From the NCBI RefSeq assembly GCF_017316305.2, contig NZ_CP147250.1:2479001-2543000 (forward strand): a DNA stretch of 64,000 bases. Direction: 5' to 3'. Below, in pieces: positions 15,525 through 23,999 of this stretch. The position numbers and the translations under genes are program-made. Below the pieces are notes generated by a model. It was not told the DNA's origin and ran no database searches. It saw nothing but the letters and a program-made list of their open reading frames with translations. Source of the DNA: Enterococcus sp. DIV1094. Its GTDB lineage: Bacteria > Bacillota > Bacilli > Lactobacillales > Enterococcaceae. The stretch's first letter is position 1; every line of letters begins with the position of its first letter.

Positions 15525-16673
15525 ATGAGAACTTATATCTATGCTGACAAATTCTTTTTGGCATCTGGTGTGAAAAATGCTGGATATCTTGAAATCACTG
15601 ATGGACTTTTTGGAGAGTATCTTTCAGAAAAACCAACAGGAGAAGTAAAAATCATTGATCAAACTGGCAAATGGATTGCCCCTGGACTTGTAGACACGCA
15701 TATTCATGGGTTTATGAATCACGACGTTATGGATAATGACGCTGAAGGTATTAAAGCCATGTCAGAAGGATTATTATCTTGTGGAGTCACTGCATTTTTA
15801 CCTACCACATTGACTTCTAGCAAAGAACGTCTAAAAGACGTAGCAGAAACCATTGGAAAAATGTATCACGAAGCTCCTGGTGCTAAAATCAAAGGAATCT
15901 ATTTTGAAGGCCCATTCTTTACAGAGGAACACAAAGGCGCACAAAACCCAAGTTATTTTGGCGATCCAGATCTAGCTGTCTTCAATGAATGGCAAGAAGC
16001 TTCTGGTGGTTTGATCAAAAAAATCGCCTTAGCTCCAGAGCGTTCAGGTGTTGAAGAGTTTGTCAAACAAGTGACCGATGAAGGCGTTGTCGTGGCGTTA
16101 GGTCATAGTAATGCGACGATCAACGAAGCGCAAGCCGCAGTTGAAGCAGGAGCAAGCGTGTTTGTTCATGCATTTAATGGTATGCGTGGATTGAATCATC
16201 GTGAACCTGGGATGGTTGGTGCATTATTGTCATTAGACCACGTGTTTTCTGAATTGATTTGTGACGGTCACCATGTCCATCCAAATGCTGCTCAAATCTT
16301 GATGGAAAAAGCAGGACATGATCATGTTGCATTGATCACGGATTGTATGATGGCTGGCGGCATGCCAGATGGCAACTATAATCTAGGTGAGTTTCCAGTT
16401 GTCGTTAAAGACGGAACAGCTCGTTTAGAATCTGGTAATCTAGCTGGAAGTATTTTAAGATTAAAAGAAGCAATCAAGAATGTAGTTGATTGGGGCTTAG
16501 CTACGCCTGAGCAAGCCATCATGATGGCTACTTACGTTCCAGCGGTCAGCTGTAAGATCGACGATACATGTGGAAAGATTGCTAAAGGAAGAGATGCTGA
16601 TTTCATCGTCTTGAATCCTGACATGACTTTAGATGCCACTTATTTAGATGGTGTAGAACGTTACCATGCATAA
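15525..16673 (+). CDS. nagA: N-acetylglucosamine-6-phosphate deacetylase
   Basis: A 382-residue amidohydrolase that converts GlcNAc-6-P to GlcN-6-P and acetate, feeding amino-sugar use and wall recycling. Metal-site residues are visible: HxH in LVDTHIHG (H59, H61), E128 in IYFEGPFF, His in ALGHSNA and FVHAFNGM, and the catalytic Asp in ALITDCMMAGG. Length is usual for the family. AAAGGAGAG precedes the ATG. It is transcribed alone from a promoter with a NagR-type operator, so induction by amino sugars is expected. No nagB lies beside it. Confidence 0.95.
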   Translation: MRTYIYADKFFLASGVKNAGYLEITDGLFGEYLSEKPTGEVKIIDQTGKWIAPGLVDTHIHGFMNHDVMDNDAEGIKAMSEGLLSCGVTAFLPTTLTSSKERLKDVAETIGKMYHEAPGAKIKGIYFEGPFFTEEHKGAQNPSYFGDPDLAVFNEWQEASGGLIKKIALAPERSGVEEFVKQVTDEGVVVALGHSNATINEAQAAVEAGASVFVHAFNGMRGLNHREPGMVGALLSLDHVFSELICDGHHVHPNAAQILMEKAGHDHVALITDCMMAGGMPDGNYNLGEFPVVVKDGTARLESGNLAGSILRLKEAIKNVVDWGLATPEQAIMMATYVPAVSCKIDDTCGKIAKGRDADFIVLNPDMTLDATYLDGVERYHA

Positions 16674-16685
16674 AAAATGAAAAAC

Positions 16686-16736
16686 AGCCAAAAGGGAAGA
16701 AGCAGATCGTAGCTTCATTCTCTTTTGGCTATTTTT
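16686..16736 (+). terminator. Terminator of nagA
   Basis: AGCCAAAAGGGAAGAAGC (16686-16703) pairs with GCTTCATTCTCTTTTGGCT (16712-16730), with internal mismatches, followed by ATTTTTG. Confidence 0.8.
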
Positions 16737-16756
16737 GTGTTGTTTTTATAGGATCG

Positions 16757-17551
16757 TTACTGGATCAATACTTCTAAACGAGTAATAAATTCATCTTGGT
16801 CATTCGTTTCATGGAAATCAACGAGGTATAGTTCATAAAATGGACTTTTTAGTTCTAGTTTGTGTGTTTCCGCATATTTTCTCATTTCTTGAATACCGAT
16901 GATTTGTTGCTCATAGCCTCCTTGGTATGTGTAAGTCAAGTATTTCCCTGAGGGCAAAGTGGATACTTCATTGATCAGCGAGGCAGTTTCTGGATAGAAA
17001 TAGAAGACTTGATAGGCAATAGGATCCGTATCTTCATGTAAAATACTTCCAAATAGATTTTGATTATTGGCACTAAGATGTTTTTCATGCTTTTTGTGCA
17101 GTTGCTTCAACGCATAATCGACATCATCACTTGTCGTCATCTCATCGTCTTTGATCACTTGACGCAATTGATGCTCCATCACGATCGGTTGATGAAAAGG
17201 AGTGTCTTCTACTTCATAGATCAACTGTAAGCGATCATCCAGTAAGGCGATTTTTTCTTTAGATTCTTCAATCAAGCGATGCAAAGAATCAATTTCAAAA
17301 CGTAAAAGTTCTTTTGTGCGTTCAATGTTTTTATTTTTAAGGTATTCGACGATATCTGGTAGAGAAACATCGAAATATCGCAAATCTCGAATCGTGTTTA
17401 GTTGTTCTAGTTCTTTATAAGAATAGTTACGATAGCCATTATCGTCATAATCTGGTTGGATCAAACCGATTTTTTCATAGTACCGTAAAGTATGTGGGGT
17501 AATATCATATAATTTTGCTAATTCATTGATTTTCAATCGATTCACTTCCAT
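16757..17551 (-). CDS. MerR-family regulator with effector-binding domain
   Basis: 264 residues. The N-terminal MerR winged helix (about 5-75, LKINELAKLYDITPHTLRYYEKIGLIQP) is followed by the dimerisation coil (about 80-115) and a C-terminal domain of about 140 residues resembling GyrI/BmrR effector-binding modules (SLINEVSTLPSGKYLTYTYQGGY; FYELYLVDFHETNDQDEFITRLEVLI). Such proteins sense bulky ligands rather than metals; no metal-binding Cys cluster is present. It is divergent from a cation ATPase whose promoter has the 19-base spacer and dyad expected for MerR activation, so it is probably that gene's activator. Confidence 0.85.
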   Translation of the reverse strand: MEVNRLKINELAKLYDITPHTLRYYEKIGLIQPDYDDNGYRNYSYKELEQLNTIRDLRYFDVSLPDIVEYLKNKNIERTKELLRFEIDSLHRLIEESKEKIALLDDRLQLIYEVEDTPFHQPIVMEHQLRQVIKDDEMTTSDDVDYALKQLHKKHEKHLSANNQNLFGSILHEDTDPIAYQVFYFYPETASLINEVSTLPSGKYLTYTYQGGYEQQIIGIQEMRKYAETHKLELKSPFYELYLVDFHETNDQDEFITRLEVLIQ

Positions 17552-17641
17552 TTGATTTTATTTATAGCTTGTCTCTGTTTCTCATTTTACTATTAGTTGG
17601 TTAGAAAAAGCGAGTTATTTAAAAAAATGTCAAAAAAAGCA

Positions 17642-17672
17642 TTGACCTTAGAGCTACTCTAACCTGTAAGCT
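17642..17672 (+). promoter_or_regulatory. MerR-type promoter/operator of the P-type ATPase
   Basis: TTGACC (17642-17647) and TAAGCT (17667-17672) are separated by an over-long 19-base spacer, which holds the perfect dyad TTAGAG-CTA-CTCTAA (17648-17662). This is the classic layout of promoters that MerR proteins untwist to activate. Confidence 0.8.
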
Positions 17673-17707
17673 TATTTTAGATTAGTAATTGTTGGAGGAG
17701 AAAAAGT

Positions 17708-20299
17708 ATGGAGTGGTATAACAAGTCAACTGAGGAAACATTCGAACGGGTTCAAGTCACAGATTTTATTTCAGAAAGTGATCGTCTTGAACGACAACAA
17801 AAATTTGGAAAAAATAAAATGGAAGAGCAAGACCAAACGCCTGAATGGCAAAAATTCTTATCTTATTTCCACGATGCTTTGATGTACATCTTATTAGGTG
17901 CTGCAATCTTGAAAGTAGCAACCGGAGCATTGATGGAAGGCGGGATGATTTTTTTAGTTGTTTTTCTAAATGCAATGATCGGTTATTTCCAAGAACGGAA
18001 AGCAGCCTCATCTTTAGATAGTATCAAAGGATTATTGAGTGATAAAGCAGTGATTTTGGAAGACGGTAAAAAACGTGAAATCGATCCGACTGAGTTGGTC
18101 GTTGGCGATCAAGTAGTTTTGACTGCTGGAGATATCGTACCAGCGGATGTTCGGATCATTGAATCATTCAACCTGCAAGTGGATGAAGCAATTTTAACAG
18201 GAGAAACACATTCTGTCAGCAAAACTAGCGAGAGTTTACCAGAAAACACAGAATTAGCGGAACAAATCAATATGGCTTTTTCTGGCACAAAAGTTGAATC
18301 TGGAAATGGGCTAGGCGTCGTTGTTGAAGTAGGTCCGAATACTCAAATCGGTAAGATCAGTCATTCGTTATCGACGGTTGAAGAGCAAGAAACACCATTA
18401 TTGAAAAAAATCAAAGAAATGAATACAAGTATTTTTAAAGGAATCAGTGCGTTGATTTTATTGATTGCGATCGTTTCTTATTTTTACTACGGCATGACGT
18501 GGGGCTATATAGCGACGGCGATCATCGCTTTGATCGTTTCTTCGATTCCAGAAGGCTTGCCATCGATCTTAACCATTATTTTATCGGTCGGTGTGAATCG
18601 AATGGCAAAACAAAATGCGATCGTAAAAACATTACCTACTGTAGAAACATTAGGAGCAATGACGGTTATTTGTTCAGATAAGACAGGAACATTGACAAAA
18701 AATGAAATGTCTTTGGTCCACATTGCGACATTGAATGATTGGTACACGCCTCAATCATTTACAAAAGCATCACGTACAAAAGTTGAGGAGTATTTGTTCC
18801 AAGCGATGCACAATTGTCAAGAAACACAATTAGCAGATGGCGCTTGTCCTGAAACTGGAAATGCAACTGAACTTGCATTATTACGTTATACAAACACGCA
18901 ACAGGCAAAGATTTATTCGCCAATCGCTAAGATCCCATTCGATTCAGCGTATAAGTATATGAGTACCGTCCATGAGATCAATGGCAAAAACATCCTGTTC
19001 GTCAAAGGGGCGCCTGATGTATTGATTGAAAAAGCTGGCCAACAAATGGATGCTAGAGGTACGATTCAAGCCATCGATAAAAAACGTTGGAATAAGAAAA
19101 ATGAAGATTTGGCAAGTCAAGGGCAACGTGTTCTAGCTTTCGCTATGAAAGAAATCGGTGATGCAGACTTATCACATGATTCATTAGATGCAGAGTTAAC
19201 AATGATCGGTCTGTGTGGTGTGATCGATCCACCGAAAGAATCAGCGATCGAAGCTGTAAAATCGATGCAGCAAGCAGGAATCCGTGTGAAAATGATCACT
19301 GGCGATCATCCATTGACGGCTAAAGCCATCGCAAAACAATTAGGATTGCAAAATCATCAAACTGCGATCACAGGAAAAGAGCTGAATCAACTTTCAGAGC
19401 AACAATGGCAACAAGCAGTAAGTGAAAATGATGTGTTTGCTCGAACGACACCAGAACATAAATTAGCGATCGTGTCTTATCTGCAAGAACAAGGTGAAAT
19501 TGTAGGAATGACCGGAGATGGTGTAAATGATGCACCGGCATTGAAGAAAGCCGATGTAGGGATCGCTATGGGAATCAAAGGGAGCGATGTGAGTAAGCAA
19601 GCGGCGGATATGGTCTTAGTCGATGATAATTTTGAGACGATTGCTTACGCAGTAAAAGAAGGTCGTCGGATTTTCGATAACTTGAAGAAAACCATTCTCT
19701 TTTACTTGCCAACCTGTTTGGCACAAGGGTTATTGTTGCTGTTCTCATTGATTGGAAACTTCCCATTACCATTAACGACTGTTCAAATTCTTTGGTTAAA
19801 CCTAGTGGCTTCAATCACTTTATCTTATGCGTTAGGATTTGAACGAGCGGAAAAAGAAGTAATGAGTCGCCGACCACGACCACTAGATGAGCGAATCCTT
19901 TCGCGATATGCGTTGATGCGTATCTTATATGTGGGCATGATCTTAACGATCTTAGGTTTGACTGCGATGGAATATGTCTCAAATGATGCCCGTCAAACGG
20001 TGTTGATCAATGCGATGGTCTTTGGTCAAGCCTTCTATATGATCAATTGCCGCCGAATCAGTGAGTTTAGCTTGGACAAAGGATTATGGAAAAATACAGC
20101 ATTGTTTTATTCAATTGGGATCATGGTCTTGCTTCAAGCAGCGATGATCTGGTTCCCACCATTGCGAATGGCATTAGGAACTAACTTGTTATCAAATGCA
20201 GAAGTAGTCATCAGTCTTTTACCAGGATTACTTTTATTCTTCTTAGTAGAAATCGAAAAATATATTTTATCAGCTAGAAGTTACAGAGTTGATGCTTGA
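17708..20299 (+). CDS. P2-type cation-transporting ATPase
   Basis: An 863-residue P-type pump. It has the N-terminal cation-ATPase domain, actuator motif LTGE, phosphorylation motif SDKTGTLT (Asp about 324), KGAPD nucleotide-binding site, hinge TGDGVND (about 602-608), and about ten membrane segments. M4 reads PEGLP, as in PMR1-type Ca/Mn pumps. M6 reads NLVASITLSYALGFE and lacks the Asp that Ca2+-ATPases use for ion binding, so calcium specificity should not be assumed; the ion could be Na+, K+, H+ or another. GGAGGAG precedes the ATG. It is likely activated by the divergent MerR protein. Confidence 0.9.
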   Translation: MEWYNKSTEETFERVQVTDFISESDRLERQQKFGKNKMEEQDQTPEWQKFLSYFHDALMYILLGAAILKVATGALMEGGMIFLVVFLNAMIGYFQERKAASSLDSIKGLLSDKAVILEDGKKREIDPTELVVGDQVVLTAGDIVPADVRIIESFNLQVDEAILTGETHSVSKTSESLPENTELAEQINMAFSGTKVESGNGLGVVVEVGPNTQIGKISHSLSTVEEQETPLLKKIKEMNTSIFKGISALILLIAIVSYFYYGMTWGYIATAIIALIVSSIPEGLPSILTIILSVGVNRMAKQNAIVKTLPTVETLGAMTVICSDKTGTLTKNEMSLVHIATLNDWYTPQSFTKASRTKVEEYLFQAMHNCQETQLADGACPETGNATELALLRYTNTQQAKIYSPIAKIPFDSAYKYMSTVHEINGKNILFVKGAPDVLIEKAGQQMDARGTIQAIDKKRWNKKNEDLASQGQRVLAFAMKEIGDADLSHDSLDAELTMIGLCGVIDPPKESAIEAVKSMQQAGIRVKMITGDHPLTAKAIAKQLGLQNHQTAITGKELNQLSEQQWQQAVSENDVFARTTPEHKLAIVSYLQEQGEIVGMTGDGVNDAPALKKADVGIAMGIKGSDVSKQAADMVLVDDNFETIAYAVKEGRRIFDNLKKTILFYLPTCLAQGLLLLFSLIGNFPLPLTTVQILWLNLVASITLSYALGFERAEKEVMSRRPRPLDERILSRYALMRILYVGMILTILGLTAMEYVSNDARQTVLINAMVFGQAFYMINCRRISEFSLDKGLWKNTALFYSIGIMVLLQAAMIWFPPLRMALGTNLLSNAEVVISLLPGLLLFFLVEIEKYILSARSYRVDA

Positions 20300-20403
20300 T
20301 CGTCTACTTTCTCCATGAAACCAGATAGGTAAACTAGAGAGAATTTCTTCGAAAAAGTAGCTGTTAAATACTTCTACAACGAATGTAGAGCTAAAAAAAT
20401 GCA
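20300..20403 (+). other. Spacer after the ATPase gene
   Basis: No gene or motif is seen here. Together with the two hairpins that follow, it fills the 333-base gap to the minus-strand gene at 20633. Confidence 0.4.
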
Positions 20404-20442
20404 AAGCGATCGAAATGATGGGTCATTTCGATCGCTTTTTTG
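20404..20442 (+). terminator. Terminator of the P-type ATPase gene
   Basis: AAGCGATCGAAATGA (20404-20418) pairs perfectly with TCATTTCGATCGCTT (20423-20437), followed by a T run. Confidence 0.9.
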
Positions 20443-20526
20443 TGTAAACATTCAAATCATCAATCCATAGATAAGCTTCATTTCTCGCTAATTTCTAAGG
20501 AAATATTAGCAAGCACATGGAACATC

Positions 20527-20577
20527 AAAAAATGTCATCCACGAAATTCGCAAGGAAGATTTCGTGGACGACATTTT
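20527..20577 (-). terminator. Terminator of the nuclease/immunity-like operon
   Basis: A long stem, AAAATGTCATCCACGAAAT with ATTTCGTGGACGACATTTT (one mismatch), around an 11-base loop. On the minus strand it ends in TTTTTTGATG. Confidence 0.82.
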
Positions 20578-20632
20578 GTTTTTCGAGAATAAAGGTTTTT
20601 TTCCGATTTTTTTATTTGTAGATTACTCTAAT

Positions 20633-21016
20633 CTAATTAGCGGGAAAATCAAAAAAATCGACGATCGATTTTGAAGAGTTTGCGTATCTTATAAGTAGAT
20701 CGGCTAAACTCCCATTGAATTGCTGGATTTCTTCTTTCTGGTGCGAGCGAGGAAGTAAATAGACCGTATCATCATTTGCCAAGACGTAATCGCCATCGAT
20801 CGTACGAGCAACCAAGTGAAAGGATGAAAGGAGCTTCGCGAGATCCTCTTCATTAAGTGATGTATAATCGATCGTCCGTAGAATACTAGCTTTAAAATGT
20901 TTTGAAGAAGGAAAAAAGACAAGTTCTTCATAATCGGTCAGTTCTTTCTCTTCAAGCCATGTAAGTGTTTGTGCCAATGTACCGTTTTTGTTCAATTGTT
21001 CAAACAATCGTTTCAC
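20633..21016 (-). CDS. Small acidic protein abutting the nuclease; possible SUKH-like immunity protein
   Basis: A 127-residue soluble protein without signal peptide or membrane segment. The second half (VARTIDGDYVLANDDTVYLLPRSH...GSLADLLIRYANS) resembles the C-terminal part of SMI1/KNR4 (SUKH) proteins, many of which neutralise nuclease toxins. The match is by pattern only and tentative. It starts with GTG immediately after the TAG of the nuclease gene (TAG|GTG), with only a weak ribosome binding site, so translation is probably coupled. That tight coupling with a nuclease supports, but does not prove, an inhibitor role. It could also be an unrelated cytosolic protein. Confidence 0.6.
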   Translation of the reverse strand: MKRLFEQLNKNGTLAQTLTWLEEKELTDYEELVFFPSSKHFKASILRTIDYTSLNEEDLAKLLSSFHLVARTIDGDYVLANDDTVYLLPRSHQKEEIQQFNGSLADLLIRYANSSKSIVDFFDFPAN

Positions 21017-21745
21017 CTACTTTTTATTTGGGATCAACACAGTAAAGTCGATCGTTGGATTATTGCCTGTTCCTTTTGCCTCTAACTCGACACTTTCAGG
21101 GATCAGTTCATCGCCAGCGTAATGCGGAGTAACACGATAACGAACAGTTTCCCCATGGTTCAATGCTTTACGGATCTTTAGTTCATAAAAATTCATATAA
21201 GGATCGTTGACGGGAAATTGAAACAAAGTAACTAAATTTCGCTTATCGTCGCCACTGCCACCGAATTGTTTAGCGATCAGATGTCCCCGAGAATGATCAT
21301 ATCTCGGCCCAGAAATAAATCCAGGAGGGCGGATGTCACGATTTGCACTAGTTCCTGTGTTGATCATTGATTTTTCCAGTAAGGCATCCGCACCAGTTGG
21401 TCGTCCTAGCTGATCAAGCGCATGATACTCGATCCATCCATGGTTCGTTGAAAAATCATTTGCGGTGAATGATGCTTGCCCTAAGTCTTGCGGCCCAGGA
21501 TTGTTTCCAGTTGGTGCTAAGTCTTCTTCTTGCGGTAGGCCATTGTTTCTTTGTTCAGATGAGTTCTGTGTTGCATTTTCTTTTTCTGTTACGCTCTCAC
21601 CAGATTCTTTATTTAAAGAAGCAGATTCACTGTAGTCAGTGGTGACTGTTGGCTCTTCGTTCACTAAGTCCATTCCGATAAATCCGATTGCACCCAAAAC
21701 AACTAAAGAAATCAATGTTCCCCATAGTTTTTTTAAATTTTTCAT
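21017..21745 (-). CDS. Secreted/membrane-anchored DNA/RNA non-specific endonuclease (EndA/NucA type)
   Basis: 242 residues: an N-terminal signal anchor (about 5-25, LWGTLISLVVLGAIGFIGMDLV), a Ser/Glu/Asn-rich linker to about 85, then a beta-beta-alpha-metal nuclease domain. The catalytic region is YDHSRGHLIAKQFGGSGDDKRNLV, a DRGH-type motif in which the first residues read DHSRGH, with Asn in the metal-binding NLVTLFQ helix. Relatives degrade extracellular DNA or process it for uptake. ATG 21745 has GAGGTG at good spacing; the longer frame lacks one. The next gene follows with no gap and may be its inhibitor. Confidence 0.88.
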   Translation of the reverse strand: MKNLKKLWGTLISLVVLGAIGFIGMDLVNEEPTVTTDYSESASLNKESGESVTEKENATQNSSEQRNNGLPQEEDLAPTGNNPGPQDLGQASFTANDFSTNHGWIEYHALDQLGRPTGADALLEKSMINTGTSANRDIRPPGFISGPRYDHSRGHLIAKQFGGSGDDKRNLVTLFQFPVNDPYMNFYELKIRKALNHGETVRYRVTPHYAGDELIPESVELEAKGTGNNPTIDFTVLIPNKK

Positions 21746-21871
21746 TCTTTCACCTCGCTTATTAGTATAAGGCAAAATAAAAAGGACTAAAAGTAAAAAC
21801 TTTATCCAAAGTAGAGTAATTATATAGGTGATTATGATATGATATTCTTGTACACAAAGGAGGCGAATGAG

Positions 21872-22396
21872 ATGATAGGAGGAATCGCAATCATCACGAT
21901 TTACTGGTACGTTCTACTCATATGTGCCGGGATTGCAGTGTTACTTGTTATTTTTGGAGATGTCTTTGATTTCGATGGACCTATCGATCCGATGCTGATC
22001 GTTCCTTGGTTGACTTTTACTAGCTTGTTAGGGTATTTGGGCGAATCCTTGACCGACCAGTCCTCGTTAGTGATTTTCGTTATCAGCGCCATTATTGCAA
22101 CCGTTTTAGTCTTTTTGTTGAATTTTTATGTCTTGATGCCAATGAAGCATGCAGAGTCATCGCTATCGGCTTCTGAAAAATCATTGGAAGGTCAAATCGC
22201 TACGGTGGTGACGCCGATACCGATCCAAGGAATGGGTGAGATCCAACTGAAAAGTGTTACTGGTTCGATCAGTCGTCCCGCTTGCTTTTATGCGCCTCAG
22301 GAGACAATGATCAAACGAGGAGAAAAGGTACTGATCATTGAAGTAAAAGATCGTGTTTGTTACGTTACGCCGTACGAAAGTATGTTGAAAATGTGA
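21872..22396 (+). CDS. NfeD-like membrane protein
   Basis: 174 residues with three or four membrane segments in the first 100 (WYVLLICAGIAVLLVIFGDVF; SLVIFVISAIIATVLVFLLNFYVL). A C-terminal OB-fold-like domain follows (SLEGQIATVVTPIPIQGMGEIQLKS...GEKVLIIEVKDRVCYVTPYE), as in NfeD/YuaF proteins. These work with flotillins in membrane microdomain organisation; the next gene encodes one, 13 bases downstream. GGAGG lies eight bases before ATG 21872; the longer frame from 21839 lacks such a site. Confidence 0.88.
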   Translation: MIGGIAIITIYWYVLLICAGIAVLLVIFGDVFDFDGPIDPMLIVPWLTFTSLLGYLGESLTDQSSLVIFVISAIIATVLVFLLNFYVLMPMKHAESSLSASEKSLEGQIATVVTPIPIQGMGEIQLKSVTGSISRPACFYAPQETMIKRGEKVLIIEVKDRVCYVTPYESMLKM

Positions 22397-22409
22397 AGGA
22401 GTGGAAAAA

Positions 22410-23891
22410 ATGGAAATATCTGGAGTGTTTGTAGCAATTGTTTTAGCAGTATTGATCGTTTTGATGCTATTGATCGTCTTTGTAGCCAAGTACCAAACGG
22501 CAAAACCAGACGAAGCATTGATCATCAGTGGTAGTTATTTAGGAAGTAAAAATGTCCATGCGGATGAGAGCAACAACAAAATCAAGATCGTTCGTGGTGG
22601 CGGGGCATTCGTACTGCCAGTTTTTCAACGTTCGAATCGCATCAGTTTATTATCAAGTAAATTAGATGTATCTACCCCAGAAGTTTATACCGAACAAGGG
22701 GTTCCAGTAATGTGTGACGGCACGTCGATCATCAAAATCGGTTCTTCTGTAGAAGAAATTGCGACAGCTGCGGAACAATTTTTAGGGAAAACGCGTGAAG
22801 AACTTGAAAATGAGGCTCGTGAAGTCTTAGAAGGTCATCTACGTTCGATCTTAGGTTCGATGACAGTGGAAGAAATTTATCAAAATCGTGACAAATTCAG
22901 CCAAAGCGTACAAGAAGTGGCCTCTGTGGATCTAGCGAAAATGGGCTTGATCATTGTTTCCTTCACGATCAAAGAAGTACGTGATAAGAATGGTTACTTG
23001 GATTCATTAGGGAAACCACGGATTGCTCAGGTCAAACGTGATGCAGATATTGCAGAAGCGGAAGCACTAAAAGAGACACGGATCAAAAAAGCGGAAGCAG
23101 AAAAAGAATCACAAGCTGCCGAATTACAACGTCAAACAGAGATCGCTGAGTCTCTGAAAGAAAAAGAATTGAAACTAGCTGCTTACAAGCAAGAGCAAGA
23201 TGTGGCACGAGCAAAAGCTGACCAAGCGTATAATTTAGAAAGCGCAAGGGAGCAACAACAAGTAATCGAACAAGAAATGCAAGTAAAAGTCGTTGAACGT
23301 CAAAAACAAATCGAACTAGAAGAAAAAGAAATCATTCGTCGTGAAAAACAATATGATTCTGAAGTGAAGAAAAAAGCAGATGCTGATCGTTATGCGAAAG
23401 AACAAGAAGCGCAAGCGCAAAAAGTCAAAGAAGTGACAGAGGCAGAAGCGGAACAATTTAGAATCGAAGCATTAGCGCAAGCTCAGGCAAATCAGACTCG
23501 TTTAGCTGGGCAAGCTGAGGCGGAAGCAACATTAGCAAGAGGGAAAGCCGAAGCTGAAGCAAAACAAAAAATCGCAGATGCGTTCAAAGAATATGGAGAA
23601 GCGGCTGTGCTTAGCATGGTGATCGAAATGTTGCCTCAATTGATGCGTGAAGCGGCACAACCTCTTGGAAATATTGAAAAAATCTCTGTCGTTGATACAG
23701 GTAGTGCCTCAGGTGAAACAGGCGGTGCTAATCGGGTAACGAGCTATGCCACAAACTTGTTGTCTACGACACAAGAAACATTGAAAGAAACAACTGGATT
23801 GGACATCAAAGACATTATAGAAAATCTTTCTACTCGCGGAAATTCTCGACAATTGAATGTCTATGAAGGATCAAACGAACCGAAAGAATAG
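22410..23891 (+). CDS. floT: Flotillin (FloT/YuaG type)
   Basis: A 493-residue membrane-scaffold protein. An N-terminal hydrophobic anchor (residues about 4-27) is followed by a PHB/SPFH domain (to about 190, DEALIISGSYLG; FTIKEVRDKNGYLDSLGKPR). A long Ala/Glu/Lys/Gln-rich flotillin coiled coil (about 200-400) leads to a C-terminal domain (EYGEAAVLSMVIEMLPQLMREAAQP). Flotillins organise functional membrane microdomains and influence fluidity, secretion and wall synthesis. ATG 22410 is chosen because AAGGAG lies eight bases upstream; the in-frame GTG at 22401 overlaps it. It forms an operon with the NfeD-like gene. Confidence 0.92.
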   Translation: MEISGVFVAIVLAVLIVLMLLIVFVAKYQTAKPDEALIISGSYLGSKNVHADESNNKIKIVRGGGAFVLPVFQRSNRISLLSSKLDVSTPEVYTEQGVPVMCDGTSIIKIGSSVEEIATAAEQFLGKTREELENEAREVLEGHLRSILGSMTVEEIYQNRDKFSQSVQEVASVDLAKMGLIIVSFTIKEVRDKNGYLDSLGKPRIAQVKRDADIAEAEALKETRIKKAEAEKESQAAELQRQTEIAESLKEKELKLAAYKQEQDVARAKADQAYNLESAREQQQVIEQEMQVKVVERQKQIELEEKEIIRREKQYDSEVKKKADADRYAKEQEAQAQKVKEVTEAEAEQFRIEALAQAQANQTRLAGQAEAEATLARGKAEAEAKQKIADAFKEYGEAAVLSMVIEMLPQLMREAAQPLGNIEKISVVDTGSASGETGGANRVTSYATNLLSTTQETLKETTGLDIKDIIENLSTRGNSRQLNVYEGSNEPKE

Positions 23892-23902
23892 GCGTTGAAT
23901 GA

Positions 23903-23991
23903 AAAAAACTCAGAGGAGTTGTACTGACCACAAAAGTTAGACCAAGATACTAACTTTTGAAGGTCACTACAATTTTTCTCTGAGTTTTTTT
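23903..23991 (+). terminator. Terminator of the flotillin operon containing a nested IS-end-like repeat
   Basis: The outer stem is AAACTCAGAG with CTCTGAGTTT, followed by a T run. Inside it is a second inverted repeat: TTGTACTGACCACAAAAG at 23919-23936, continuing GTTAG-like to 23940, pairs with its partner at 23950-23972. The inner sequence TGACCxCAAAAGTTAGAC resembles terminal repeats of IS3-family elements. Confidence 0.75.
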
Positions 23992-23999
23992 ATCGTTTG

